Below are positions 53,153 through 64,000 of a stretch of DNA of 64,000 nucleotides, one piece after another. The notes beneath the pieces were generated by a model. That model saw only the letters and a list, made by a program, of their open reading frames with translations. It made no database searches and had not been told where the DNA came from. Numbering within the stretch: the stretch's first letter is position 1; each line of letters starts with the position of its first letter. The position numbers and the translations under genes are program-made. The stretch comes from Microbispora sp. H13382 (GTDB taxonomy: Bacteria > Actinomycetota > Actinomycetes > Streptosporangiales > Streptosporangiaceae), in NCBI RefSeq assembly GCF_014161445.1, contig NZ_JABBXA010000001.1, positions 558,001 through 622,000 of the forward strand, given 5' to 3'.

Positions 53153-53244
53153 CTCGTACCGGCGGCTCCCCGGTGCGGTGGCGCCGTCTGAGCCACACGC
53201 GGCAGGGCGTGATTCGTGCACCGTGACGGGGAGCCGCGTACGAG
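53153..53244. repeat. Long inverted repeat between bldD and arcA
   Basis: CTCGTAC plus GCGGCTCCCCG on the left (from 53153) and CGGGGAGCCGCGTACGAG on the right (to 53244) are inverted repeats separated by about 50 bp. On the minus strand it lies between the bldD stop and the arcA promoter, so it may be a large terminator hairpin or an RNA structure in a bldD-arcA transcript. Confidence 0.45.
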
Positions 53245-53256
53245 CCGGGCAGGAGG

Positions 53257-53751
53257 TCAGAAGGACTCGACGGCGCGGCGGGCCTCCGCGTCGAGCACAC
53301 CCCAGTGGATGAACTCCTCGGTCAGCTCGACCGGCGACTTGTCGTAGATGACCGCGAGCGAGCGCAGGTCCTCCTGCCGGATGGACAGCACCTTGCCGTT
53401 GTAGTCGCCACGCTGGCTCTGGATCGTCGCGGCGTAACGCGCCAGCGGGCCGGCCTTGTCCTTCGGCAGCTGCGACAGGCGCTCCAGGTCGATGACCAGC
53501 TTGGGCGCGGGCGCGAGCGGACTGGGGGCGGCTCCGCCGGGAAGAAGCTCCGACACCGGCACTCCGTAGAAATCCGCGAGCTCGGCGAGCTTCTGCACGG
53601 TTACCGCGCGGTCGCCCCGCTCATAGGAGCCCACGACGACGGCCTTCCACCGTCCGCGGGACTTCTCTTCCACACCGTGCAGGGACAACCCCTGCTGGGT
53701 CCGGATGGCGCGCAGGCGCGCGCCCAGCGACTTGGCGTAGTCAGACGGCAT
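53257..53751 (-). CDS. bldD: BldD developmental regulator, c-di-GMP binding
   Basis: BldD is the master repressor of sporulation genes in actinomycetes and dimerises with cyclic di-GMP. The 164-aa protein has an N-terminal HTH_3 domain (ARLRAIRTQQGLSLHGVEEKS, residues 11-31; VGSYERGDRAVTV) and a C-terminal domain with the c-di-GMP signature R114-G-D116 and R125-Q-E-D128. In Streptomyces this is RGD-8-RQDD with the same numbering; here residue 127 is Glu. The contact residues R114, D116, R125 and D128 are kept, so binding should work. A candidate BldD box lies 145 bp upstream (53896-53910). Confidence 0.95.
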   Translation of the reverse strand: MPSDYAKSLGARLRAIRTQQGLSLHGVEEKSRGRWKAVVVGSYERGDRAVTVQKLAELADFYGVPVSELLPGGAAPSPLAPAPKLVIDLERLSQLPKDKAGPLARYAATIQSQRGDYNGKVLSIRQEDLRSLAVIYDKSPVELTEEFIHWGVLDAEARRAVESF

Positions 53752-53895
53752 CGTGTGGCCCCCGGCTTTCTATGTCTCTTCTCACTTGATTGTGCGCCCT
53801 TGTCCTAAGCGTTCCGAACACCGGGGCTGGTGCCTGTGACCGGCACCTTCGGTGACCGCTGCGTCGGGTTTTACCCAGGAAGGTCGCGTGTTGTG

Positions 53896-53910
53896 GTTAC
53901 GGACAGTGAC
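53896..53910. promoter_or_regulatory. Candidate BldD binding site upstream of bldD
   Basis: GTTACGGACAGTGAC fits the BldD consensus NTNAC-5-GTNAN at every fixed position. It lies in the divergent bldD/pyrR gap, 145 bp from the bldD start and 277 bp from pyrR. Streptomyces bldD is known to repress itself. The same site might affect pyrR, which would be new. Confidence 0.55.
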
Positions 53911-54120
53911 GGTAAAGCCGACACTCCCAAAGGTCAAGCTGATTGGAAAAAAGAGCGTCAAACAGTGCTCTCCCCGAAATCCCCGACACCCGGCGCGATG
54001 CGGCTTCCGATCCCCGATACGTAACCGGCACGTCTCCCGTCGCGTCCTCCCCACGCCGCCGGCGAGCGGCCCCGGGGGTGTATCACCCCTGGCGGGAGGG
54101 GGGTTCGCAGACGGCCCTGA

Positions 54121-54126
54121 TACTCT
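54121..54126 (+). promoter_or_regulatory. -10 box of the pyr operon
   Basis: TACTCT at 54121-54126 is the best -10 candidate before pyrR, placing the start near 54133 and the PyrR loop about 20 nt into the transcript. No clear -35 is visible. Confidence 0.45.
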
Positions 54127-54150
54127 AAGCAGACCGAACACCCTTTAAGA

Positions 54151-54168
54151 CCCGTCCCGTGAGGCGGG
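54151..54168 (+). promoter_or_regulatory. PyrR-binding RNA hairpin before pyrR
   Basis: CCCG-TCCCGTGAGG-CGGG forms a short stem whose loop TCCCGTGAGG matches the PyrR recognition pattern UCCNGNGAGG exactly. It lies 18 nt before the pyrR ATG, with the ribosome-binding site (GGTGGTGA) just after it. In mycobacteria PyrR is known to repress translation through such a loop; the same is inferred here. Confidence 0.8.
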
Positions 54169-54186
54169 AAAGGTGGTGACTTTTTC

Positions 54187-54744
54187 ATGTCTGATGCCCG
54201 AAATCCGGCCCGCGCCGTCCTGGAGGGGCCCGACATCCACCGGGCGCTCACCCGGATCGCACACGAGATCCTCGAACGGACCAGGGGCGCGGAGAGCGTC
54301 GTCCTGATCGGCATCCCCACCCGCGGCGCCACCCTCGCGCAGCGCATCGCCGGGCGCATCGCGCAGTTCGAGGGGATCAAGGTTCCCGTCGGCGCCATCG
54401 ACGTCACGATGTACCGCGACGACCTGCGCCTGCGGCCCGCGCGCCCGCTCGGCCGCACCGAACTGCCCCCGGACGGCGTGGACGGCAGGACCGTCGTCCT
54501 GGTGGACGACGTCCTCTACTCCGGCCGCACCGTGCGCGCCGCGCTCGACGCGCTGAACGACGTGGGCAGGCCCAGGGCAGTCCAGCTCGCCACGCTCGTC
54601 GACCGCGGCCACCGGGAGCTGCCGATCCGCGCCGACTACGTCGGCAAGAACCTGCCGACCTCCAAGAGCGAGAAGGTCAAGGTCTTCCTGGAGGAGACGG
54701 ACGGGCGCGACGCGGTCGTGCTCATCAAGGAGGACGACCGATGA
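54187..54744 (+). CDS. pyrR: PyrR: pyr operon regulator / uracil phosphoribosyltransferase
   Basis: PyrR binds pyr mRNA when UMP or UTP is high and also has weak uracil phosphoribosyltransferase activity. The 185-aa protein has the PRPP loop [18 protein letters not shown], the substrate loop in [16 protein letters not shown] and [18 protein letters not shown]. It leads the pyrimidine operon and overlaps pyrB by four bases. Its own 5' RNA loop (54151-54168) is the target. Confidence 0.94.
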   Translation: MSDARNPARAVLEGPDIHRALTRIAHEILERTRGAESVVLIGIPTRGATLAQRIAGRIAQFEGIKVPVGAIDVTMYRDDLRLRPARPLGRTELPPDGVDGRTVVLVDDVLYSGRTVRAALDALNDVGRPRAVQLATLVDRGHRELPIRADYVGKNLPTSKSEKVKVFLEETDGRDAVVLIKEDDR

Positions 54745-55676
54745 AGCGGCACCTGATCTCGACCGGCGACCTCACCCGCGACGACGCCCTCCTCATCCTC
54801 GACACGGCCGAGGAACTGGCCCAGGTCTCGCAGCGGTCCATCAAGAAGCTGCCGACGCTGCGCGGCCGCACGGTGGTGAACCTCTTCTTCGAGGACTCCA
54901 CCCGGACCCGCATCTCGTTCGAGGCCGCGGCCAAGCGCCTGTCGGCCGATGTGATCAATTTCTCGGCCAAGGGATCGAGCGTGTCCAAGGGCGAGTCGCT
55001 GAAGGACACCGCGCTCACCCTGGAGGCCATGGGCGCCGACGCCGTGGTCATCCGGCACAGCGCCTCCGGCGCGCCGCACCGCCTGGCCAACTGGGTGCGC
55101 GGCAGCGTGGTCAACGCCGGCGACGGCACCCACGAGCACCCCACCCAGGCGCTGCTCGACGCCTTCAGCATCCGCCGCCGGCTGGGCCGGCTGGAGGGCC
55201 TGAAGATCGCCATCGTGGGCGACGTGCTGCACAGCCGGGTCGCCCGGTCCAACGTGCTGCTGCTGCACACGCTCGGCGCGGAGGTGACGCTGGTCGCGCC
55301 CCCGACCCTGCTGCCGGTCGCGGTCGGGACGTGGCCCTGCCAGGTCTCCTACGACCTCGACGCCGTGCTGCCCAAGTCGGACGTCGTGATGATGCTGCGG
55401 GTCCAGCTCGAACGCATGAACGCGGCCTACTTCCCCTCGGCGCGGGAGTACAGCCGCCGCTACGGCCTCGACCGCGACCGCTTCGCCCGCCTGCACGACG
55501 ACGCCGTCGTCATGCACCCCGGCCCGATGAACCGCGGAATGGAGATCTCCGCGGAGGTCGCCGACTCGCCGCGCTCGACGATCGTCGAGCAGGTCACCAA
55601 CGGCGTGACCGTCCGGATGGCCGTTCTCTACCTGCTGCTCGGCGGATCCGAGCCCGCGATCGGAGGCGCCGAATGA
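54741..55676 (+). CDS. pyrB: Aspartate carbamoyltransferase catalytic subunit
   Basis: PyrB makes carbamoyl aspartate from carbamoyl phosphate and aspartate. The 311-aa enzyme has the phosphate-binding STRTRISFE (about residues 53-61), the [10 protein letters not shown] motif and [12 protein letters not shown] near the end. No PyrI regulatory subunit gene follows, as usual in actinomycetes. It overlaps pyrR and pyrC at its two ends (ATGA junctions). Confidence 0.95.
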   Translation: MKRHLISTGDLTRDDALLILDTAEELAQVSQRSIKKLPTLRGRTVVNLFFEDSTRTRISFEAAAKRLSADVINFSAKGSSVSKGESLKDTALTLEAMGADAVVIRHSASGAPHRLANWVRGSVVNAGDGTHEHPTQALLDAFSIRRRLGRLEGLKIAIVGDVLHSRVARSNVLLLHTLGAEVTLVAPPTLLPVAVGTWPCQVSYDLDAVLPKSDVVMMLRVQLERMNAAYFPSAREYSRRYGLDRDRFARLHDDAVVMHPGPMNRGMEISAEVADSPRSTIVEQVTNGVTVRMAVLYLLLGGSEPAIGGAE

Positions 55677-55705
55677 GCACCCACGACCTTCACGAGGGGA
55701 CGGCT

Positions 55706-57007
55706 GTGAGCACCATCCTCATCAGGGGCGCCCGGATCCTGGGCGGCGCCCCGAGCGACATCCTGCTGCGCGACGGCGTCGTGGCGGAGACCGGCGACCT
55801 CGCGGGCGCGAGGGCCGACCAGACGGTCGACGCCGACGGGCTGGTCGCCCTGCCCGGCCTGGTGGACCTGCACACCCACCTGCGCGAGCCCGGCCGGGAG
55901 GACGCCGAGACGGTCGAGACCGGGACCCAGGCCGCGGCGCGCGGCGGGTACACCGCCGTCCACGCGATGGCCAACACCTCCCCCGTGGCCGACACCGCCG
56001 GCGTGGTGGAGCAGGTCTGGCGGCTCGGCCAGGAGCACGGCCACTGCGACGTGCAGCCCGTGGGCGCGGTGACCTCCGGCCTCCAGGGCCGCCAGCTCGC
56101 CGAGCTCGGCGCGATGGCCGACTCCGCGGCCCGCGTGCGGGTCTTCTCCGACGACGGCAAGTGCGTGTCCGACGCCGTGCTGATGCGCCGGGCGCTGGAG
56201 TACGTCAAGGCGTTCGACGGCGTCGTCGCCCAGCACGCCCAGGAGCCGAGGCTGACCGAGGGCGCCCAGCTCAACGAGGGCGAGGTGTCGGCCAGGCTCG
56301 GCCTGACCGGCTGGCCGGCGGTCGCCGAGGAGGCGATCATCGCGCGTGACTGCCTGCTCGCCGCGCACGTCGGCTCCCGGCTGCACGTCTGCCACGTCTC
56401 CACCGCGGGCTCGGTCGAGATCATCCGCTGGGCCAAGTCGAAGGGCTGGGACGTGACCGCCGAGGTCACCCCGCACCACCTCCTGCTGACCGACTCCTGC
56501 GCGGAGCGCTCGCCGCTCGGCCCGTACAACCCGATCTACAAGGTGAACCCGCCGCTGCGCACCGCCGAGGACGTGCGGGCGCTGCGCGAGGCGCTGGCCG
56601 ACGGCACGATCGACTGCGTGGCCACCGACCACGCGCCCCACCCGGTCGAGGACAAGGAGACCGAGTGGGCCGCGGCGGCCATGGGCATGATCGGCCTGGA
56701 GACCGCCCTGTCCGTGGTCCAGGAGGCCATGGTCGAGACCGGCCTGCTCGACTGGGCCGGCGTCGCCGACCGCATGTCGGCGCGGCCCGCGAGGATCGGC
56801 CGCCTGACCGGGCACGGCCGCCCGATCGAGCCCGGCGCCCCCGGCAACGTCACCCTGTACGACCCGTCGGGCCGGCAGCCCGTGGACCCCGCCGCGATGG
56901 TGTCGAAAAGCCGCAACACCCCCTACGAGGGGCTGACCCTGCCCGGCCGCGTCGTCGCGACGTTCCTGCGCGGCCGCCCCACCGTTCTCGAAGGGAAGCT
57001 CGTATGA
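55706..57007 (+). CDS. pyrC: Dihydroorotase
   Basis: PyrC closes carbamoyl aspartate to dihydroorotate. The protein (433 aa from GTG 55706) begins [13 protein letters not shown] and has metal ligands in [24 protein letters not shown] and ATDHAPHP. Type I class with a binuclear zinc site. ATG 55673 overlaps pyrB and would add 11 residues; GTG 55706 gives the usual family start and has GAGGGG before it, so it is preferred but not certain. It overlaps carA (ATGA at 57004-57007). Confidence 0.93.
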   Translation: MSTILIRGARILGGAPSDILLRDGVVAETGDLAGARADQTVDADGLVALPGLVDLHTHLREPGREDAETVETGTQAAARGGYTAVHAMANTSPVADTAGVVEQVWRLGQEHGHCDVQPVGAVTSGLQGRQLAELGAMADSAARVRVFSDDGKCVSDAVLMRRALEYVKAFDGVVAQHAQEPRLTEGAQLNEGEVSARLGLTGWPAVAEEAIIARDCLLAAHVGSRLHVCHVSTAGSVEIIRWAKSKGWDVTAEVTPHHLLLTDSCAERSPLGPYNPIYKVNPPLRTAEDVRALREALADGTIDCVATDHAPHPVEDKETEWAAAAMGMIGLETALSVVQEAMVETGLLDWAGVADRMSARPARIGRLTGHGRPIEPGAPGNVTLYDPSGRQPVDPAAMVSKSRNTPYEGLTLPGRVVATFLRGRPTVLEGKLV

Positions 57008-58111
57008 CAGCCCTGCTCGTGCTCGAGGACGGACGCGTCTTCGAGGGAACGCCGTACGGCGCCGTGGGCGAGACGTTCGGCGAGATGGTCTTCAACACCG
57101 GCATGACCGGCTACCAGGAGACGCTCACCGACCCCTCCTACCACCGGCAGATCGTGGCGATGACCGCCCCGCACATCGGCAACACCGGCGTCAACGACGA
57201 GGACCCCGAGTCCCGCAGGGTCTGGGTCGCCGGCTACGTGGTGCGGGAGCCGTCGCGGATCCCCTCGAACTGGCGCTCCCGCAGGACGCTCGACGAATAT
57301 CTGCGCGACCAGGGCGTCGTCGGGATCGCGATGCCCGGCACCCGTGCCCTCACCCGCCACCTGCGCGAGCGCGGCGCGATGCGCGCGGGCGTCTTCAGCG
57401 AGGGCGGCGACGTCGCCGAGCTCGTCGAGCGGGTGCGGCGCGCGCCCGGCATGGAGGGCGCCGACCTGGCCCGCGAGGTCAGCACGCCCGAGCCGTACGT
57501 CGTGCCGGCCGTCGGCCGCAAGCGCTTCACCGTCGCCGCGGTCGACCTCGGCATCAAGGCCATGACGCCGCAGCGGATGTCCGAGCGGGGCTGCGAGGTG
57601 CACGTGCTGCCCGCGACCGCCAAGGCGGCCGACATCCTCGCCCTCGACCCCGACGGCGTCTTCTTCTCCAACGGCCCCGGCGACCCCGCCGCCGCCGGCT
57701 ACGCGGTCGACTCCCTGCGCGAGGTGCTGGGCGAGAGCGTGCCGTTCTTCGGCATCTGCTTCGGCAACCAGATCCTCGGACGGGCGCTCGGCCTCGGCAC
57801 CTACAAGCTGCGGTACGGCCACCGCGGGGTGAACCAGCCGGTGCAGGACCGCAGGACCGGCAAGGTCGAGATCTCCGCGCACAACCACGGCTTCGCCGTG
57901 CGCGCGCCGCTGGACGGGCCCTTCGAGACGCCGTACGGCGCGGCGGAGGTGAGCCACGTCAACCTCAACGACGACTGCGTGGAGGGGCTGCGCCTGCTGG
58001 ACCGCCCGGCGTTCAGCGTGCAGTACCACCCCGAGGCGGCCGCGGGGCCGCACGACGCCGCGTACCTGTTCGACGAGTTCTGCGAGCTGATGGACAAGAA
58101 GGGGGCCAAGG

Positions 58112-58119
<8 letters not shown>
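57004..58119 (+). CDS. carA: Carbamoyl-phosphate synthase small (glutaminase) subunit
   Basis: CarA releases ammonia from glutamine for CarB. The 371-aa protein has the N-terminal small-subunit domain ([14 protein letters not shown]) and a class I glutaminase with the catalytic cysteine in [10 protein letters not shown], and the His/Glu pair in [12 protein letters not shown]. In Streptomyces a small membrane protein gene often lies between pyrC and carA; here the two overlap directly. The stop overlaps carB by 8 nt. Confidence 0.94.
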
Positions 58120-61390
<3,271 letters not shown>

Positions 61391-61401
61391 CCCGGAGCCG
61401 C

Positions 61402-61417
61402 GCGAGCGGAGCGAGCG
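61402..61417 (+). repeat. GCGAGCGGAGCGAGCG dispersed repeat, copy 2
   Basis: This 16-bp copy is identical to 7066-7081 and lies in the 48-bp gap between carB and pyrK, just before CATGAGCAGG. It is the only non-coding part of the operon. Confidence 0.6.
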
Positions 61418-61438
61418 CCATGAGCAGGGAGGAAGGGA

Positions 61439-62296
61439 GTGGCCGGTAGTCCGGTTCAGGTCACGGGCACGGTGCTGACGACGCGCCGGGTGGACGCCTA
61501 CCATGCGCTCACCGTCGTCGCGCCGGGCATCGCCGACCGGTTCCGGCCCGGCCACTTCGTCACGGTCGCCGTCGGAGGCCGCGACTCCTCGATGCTCACC
61601 CGGCGGGCCTTCGCCGTCCACGACGTGAAGCCGGACTACGGTGGCACGGTGGAGCTCGTCTTCGGCGTGCGCGGCGCGGGGACGGCCTGGCTCGCCGACC
61701 GGAAAGCGCGCGACACGCTCGACCTGGTCGGACCGCTCGGCCGCCCCTTCCCCCTGCCGCGCGACCCCTGCACCTGCGTACTGGTCGGCGACGAGCACGG
61801 CTCGGCGTCGCTGTTCGCGCTGGGGGACGCGCTGCAGCAGCGGGGCTGCCGCGTCGACTTCGTGCTGGGCGCGCCGTCGGCCGACCGGGTCTTCGGGGCG
61901 CTGCGGGCGCGCCGGATGGGCGAGACGACCACGCTGACGACCGAGGACGGCTCGCTCGGCATGCGCGGCACGGTGACCGACGTGCTGCCCGGGGTGATCG
62001 CCGACGCGCGGGCCGACGCGGTCTACGCGTGCGGGCCCATGGCGACGCTGCGCGGCGTCACGGCGGTCGCCGCCCAGTTCGGCATCCCCGTGCAGGTGGC
62101 CGTGGAGGAGTCCATGGCCTGCGGCATCGGCGTCTGCATGACGTGCGTCGTGCCCGTCATCGGAGACGACGGCGTGACCCGCATGGTCCGCGCCTGCACC
62201 GAGGGGCCGGTGTTCCGGGGCGAGCGGGTGCGGTTCGACGACGTCGGGACGATCCCGTTCGACGCGCTGGGCGCGCCCGGCGGGCGGCATGCCTGA
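61439..62296 (+). CDS. pyrK: Dihydroorotate dehydrogenase electron-transfer subunit
   Basis: PyrK carries FAD and a [2Fe-2S] cluster and passes electrons from PyrD to NAD. The 285-aa protein has a ferredoxin-reductase-like barrel with an RRAFAVHD FAD motif, an NAD-binding CVLVGDEHGSASLFAL segment and four cluster cysteines in MACGIGVCMTCVVPV and VRACTEG. With PyrD it makes the class 1B heterotetramer. It is followed by pyrD after 21 bp. Confidence 0.92.
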   Translation: MAGSPVQVTGTVLTTRRVDAYHALTVVAPGIADRFRPGHFVTVAVGGRDSSMLTRRAFAVHDVKPDYGGTVELVFGVRGAGTAWLADRKARDTLDLVGPLGRPFPLPRDPCTCVLVGDEHGSASLFALGDALQQRGCRVDFVLGAPSADRVFGALRARRMGETTTLTTEDGSLGMRGTVTDVLPGVIADARADAVYACGPMATLRGVTAVAAQFGIPVQVAVEESMACGIGVCMTCVVPVIGDDGVTRMVRACTEGPVFRGERVRFDDVGTIPFDALGAPGGRHA

Positions 62297-62317
62297 GCCG
62301 GGACGGGGGGACCGGCG

Positions 62318-63292
62318 GTGACGGCCGACCTCCGGACCTACCTGGCGCACGTGGAGCTGCCCAACCCGGTCCTGACCGCCTCCGGCTGCGGCGGGACCGG
62401 CCGCGAGCTGGCCCACTTCTCCGACGTCCACCGGCTGGGCGCGTTCGTCACCCGGTCGATCACCATGGCCCCCCGCGCGGGACGGCCGACGCCGCGGATG
62501 GCCGAGACCCCCTCGGGGCTGCTGAACGCCGTGGGCCTGCAGGGCCCGGGCGTCGACGGTTTCCTGGAGCGCGAGCTGCCCTGGCTGGTCGAGCGCGGGG
62601 CCCGCACGGTGGTGTCGATCGGGGGCGGCACCGTGACCGAGTACACCGCGCTGGCGCGGCGCCTGGCCGGGGCCGACGGCATCACCGCCGTGGAGATCAA
62701 CCTGTCGTGCCCGAACGTCGAGGACCGCGGCAGGGTGTTCGCCCGCGACGGGTCCGCCGCGGCGGAGGTCGTGGCCTCGGTGCGCGCGGCCACGCCGTAC
62801 GAGGTGCCGGTCATCGCCAAGCTGTCCCCGGACGTGGCGGACATCGTCGCGGTCGCACGGGCGTGCGTGGACGGCGGCGCCGACGCCCTCGCGATGATCA
62901 ACAACCCGGTCGGGATGAGCATCGACGTGGACACGATGCGTCCCGCGCTCGCGGCCGGCACCGGAGGCCTTTCCGGCCCCGCAGTACGGCCCCTGGCCGT
63001 GCGCTGCGTCTGGCAGGTCCACGCGGCGCTGCCCGGGGTGCCGATCGTGGGCATGGGCGGCGTGACGACCGGCAGGGACGCCCTTGAGCTCGTCCTGGCG
63101 GGCGCCTGTGCCGTCGCGGTGGGCACGGCCCTGTTCCACGACCCCTACGCCTGCCCGCGCGTCCTGAGGGAGCTCGAGGAGCTTCTGCAGGAGCGCGGGT
63201 TCGACCGGCTCGCCGACGCGGTGGGCCTGGCCCACCGGCCGGCGGGCGCGCAACCACGACCACGCACAGACCTCGAGGAGAGTTCGCTTTGA
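62318..63292 (+). CDS. pyrD: Dihydroorotate dehydrogenase (class 1B catalytic subunit)
   Basis: PyrD oxidises dihydroorotate to orotate using FMN. The 324-aa barrel has LPNPVLTASGCGG near the start, LLNAVGLQGPG, the active-site cysteine in INLSCPNVEDRG and the FMN phosphate loop VGMGGVTTGRDALELVLAG. The presence of pyrK next door and the active-site Cys (not Ser) identify class 1B, so the electron acceptor is NAD and not quinone. It overlaps pyrF (TTGA). Confidence 0.93.
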   Translation: MTADLRTYLAHVELPNPVLTASGCGGTGRELAHFSDVHRLGAFVTRSITMAPRAGRPTPRMAETPSGLLNAVGLQGPGVDGFLERELPWLVERGARTVVSIGGGTVTEYTALARRLAGADGITAVEINLSCPNVEDRGRVFARDGSAAAEVVASVRAATPYEVPVIAKLSPDVADIVAVARACVDGGADALAMINNPVGMSIDVDTMRPALAAGTGGLSGPAVRPLAVRCVWQVHAALPGVPIVGMGGVTTGRDALELVLAGACAVAVGTALFHDPYACPRVLRELEELLQERGFDRLADAVGLAHRPAGAQPRPRTDLEESSL

Positions 63293-63987
63293 CCACGCCC
63301 GCTCCCATCGCCGTCGCCCTGGACGCGCCCGACCTGGAGACCGCGGCCCGCTGGGCCGGCCTGGTGACCCCGCACGTCTCCACGGTGAAGGTCGGCCTGG
63401 AGCTCTACCTGCGGTACGGGCCCGACGTGATCGCCTCGGTCCGCGGCGCCAGCGGCGTGCGGGTCTTCCTGGACCTCAAGCTGCACGACATCCCGAACAC
63501 GGTCGGCGCCGCCGCCCGGGCGGTCGCGCGGCTCAAGCCGACGTACCTCACCGTGCACGCCGCCGGGGGGGCGGCGATGGTCAGGGCGGCCGTCGAGGCG
63601 GCCCCCAGCACCCAGATCGCGGCCGTGACGCTCCTGACGTCGCTTTCCGAGGCCGATCTCCGCGAGATCGGCATCCAGGGACCCCCCGAGGACCTCGTGC
63701 GCCGTATGGCCGCCGTGGCCGTCGGGGCGGGCGCCCAGGCTCTCGTCTGCTCCCCCCGGGAGGTCGCCGCCGTACGCGCGGAGGTCGGCCCGGACGTGAC
63801 GCTCATCACCCCGGGCGTGCGGCTCGCCGGCGCCGACACCCAGGACCAGGCGCGGGTGGCCACCCCGGAGGAGGCGATCGCCCAGGGGGCCGACCTCCTC
63901 GTGATCGGACGGCCCATCACGGGGGCCCCCGACCCAGGCGCGGCGGCCGCCGGGATCGCCGCCGCGCTGCGCCGCGTGAGCCCCTGA
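63289..63987 (+). CDS. pyrF: Orotidine 5'-phosphate decarboxylase
   Basis: PyrF decarboxylates OMP to UMP, the last step of the pathway. The 232-aa barrel has the catalytic tetrad in FLDLKLHDIPNT (K-D-K region), the phosphate loop IGRPITGAPDPG and VTLLTSL. This is the E. coli-type class; mycobacteria carry the longer class 2. The TTG start overlaps the pyrD stop and has GAGGAG 8 nt upstream. PyrE is not in the window. Confidence 0.94.
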   Translation: MTTPAPIAVALDAPDLETAARWAGLVTPHVSTVKVGLELYLRYGPDVIASVRGASGVRVFLDLKLHDIPNTVGAAARAVARLKPTYLTVHAAGGAAMVRAAVEAAPSTQIAAVTLLTSLSEADLREIGIQGPPEDLVRRMAAVAVGAGAQALVCSPREVAAVRAEVGPDVTLITPGVRLAGADTQDQARVATPEEAIAQGADLLVIGRPITGAPDPGAAAAGIAAALRRVSP

Positions 63988-64000
63988 GCGCTCGCCCGAG

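Noticed and set aside
53870-53890. Second BldD box near TTTTACCCAGGAAGG
   Set aside because: The second half does not fit GTNAN at the right spacing.

Overview
The window is a 64 kb piece of a high-GC (about 70% or more by eye) actinomycete chromosome. Third codon positions are almost always G or C, GTG and TTG starts are common, and many start codons lie 6-7 nt after a TANNNT-like -10 box. The gene order (ArsA-like ATPase, DUF5304-like protein, ROK glucokinase, phosphofructokinase, MacS/MacR-like pair, DAHP synthase, PASTA kinase, thiOSG, Rv2175c-like protein, thiE, idsA, metF, and further on bldD and the pyr operon) resembles Streptomyces. Small differences suggest a Streptosporangiales-like relative, but that placement is an inference. 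I see no insertion sequence, tRNA, rRNA, prophage or CRISPR array. This is mostly core chromosome with a more variable stretch at about 9.7-17.5 kb.

Layout. 1-8.7 kb: an ArsA-like ATPase/glucokinase operon, a secreted propeller-like protein, lipid-related genes (hydrolase, PlsC) and a DHA2 exporter. 8.8-17.3 kb: homocysteine methyltransferase, a MerR + VIT/VWA operon with twin palindromic operators, a divergent PhoX-like protein, a secreted MarP-like protease and a MarR-GNAT fusion. Four short tandem repeats (15- or 21-bp units) cluster here. 17.5-28.2 kb: a phosphofructokinase with pyrophosphate-type active-site residues, a MacS/MacR-like two-component pair, thiI, a DAHP synthase behind an apparent aromatic-amino-acid attenuator, a Mo-oxidoreductase, and a LytS/LytTR pair split by an antisense histidine kinase. 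28.2-31.3 kb: a DrrAB-type ABC exporter with its TetR regulator, and endonuclease IV. 31.4-39.4 kb: purine degradation from xanthine/8-oxoguanine through urate and allantoin to ureidoglycolate, plus glycerate kinase. The molybdenum subunit of xanthine dehydrogenase is absent. 39.5-50.7 kb: PASTA Ser/Thr kinase, a thiamine operon under a TPP riboswitch, ferredoxin-reductase-like flavoprotein, Rv2175c-like protein, thiE, polyprenyl synthase, metF, an acetyltransferase, a YbaK protein and an L,D-transpeptidase. 50.7-53.8 kb: a MITE-like inverted repeat, an SOS-type promoter ahead of a SAV_6107-like HEPN gene, arginine deiminase and bldD. 54.1-64 kb: the complete pyrimidine operon pyrR-B-C-carA-carB-pyrK-pyrD-pyrF, with a PyrR-type RNA loop next to the pyrR start.

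How it fits together. The region joins nucleotide metabolism in both directions (purine catabolism, pyrimidine synthesis) with thiamine, aromatic and one-carbon metabolism, developmental control (BldD, PASTA kinase) and cell-surface sensing. RNA-level control is unusually visible: an attenuator with a leaderless leader peptide (aroF), a TPP riboswitch that overlaps a ribosome-binding site (thiO) and a PyrR-binding loop. The most novel-looking material is the MerR/VIT-VWA/PhoX locus with its minisatellites, the aroF leader, and the SOS-controlled HEPN gene next to a MITE-like element.
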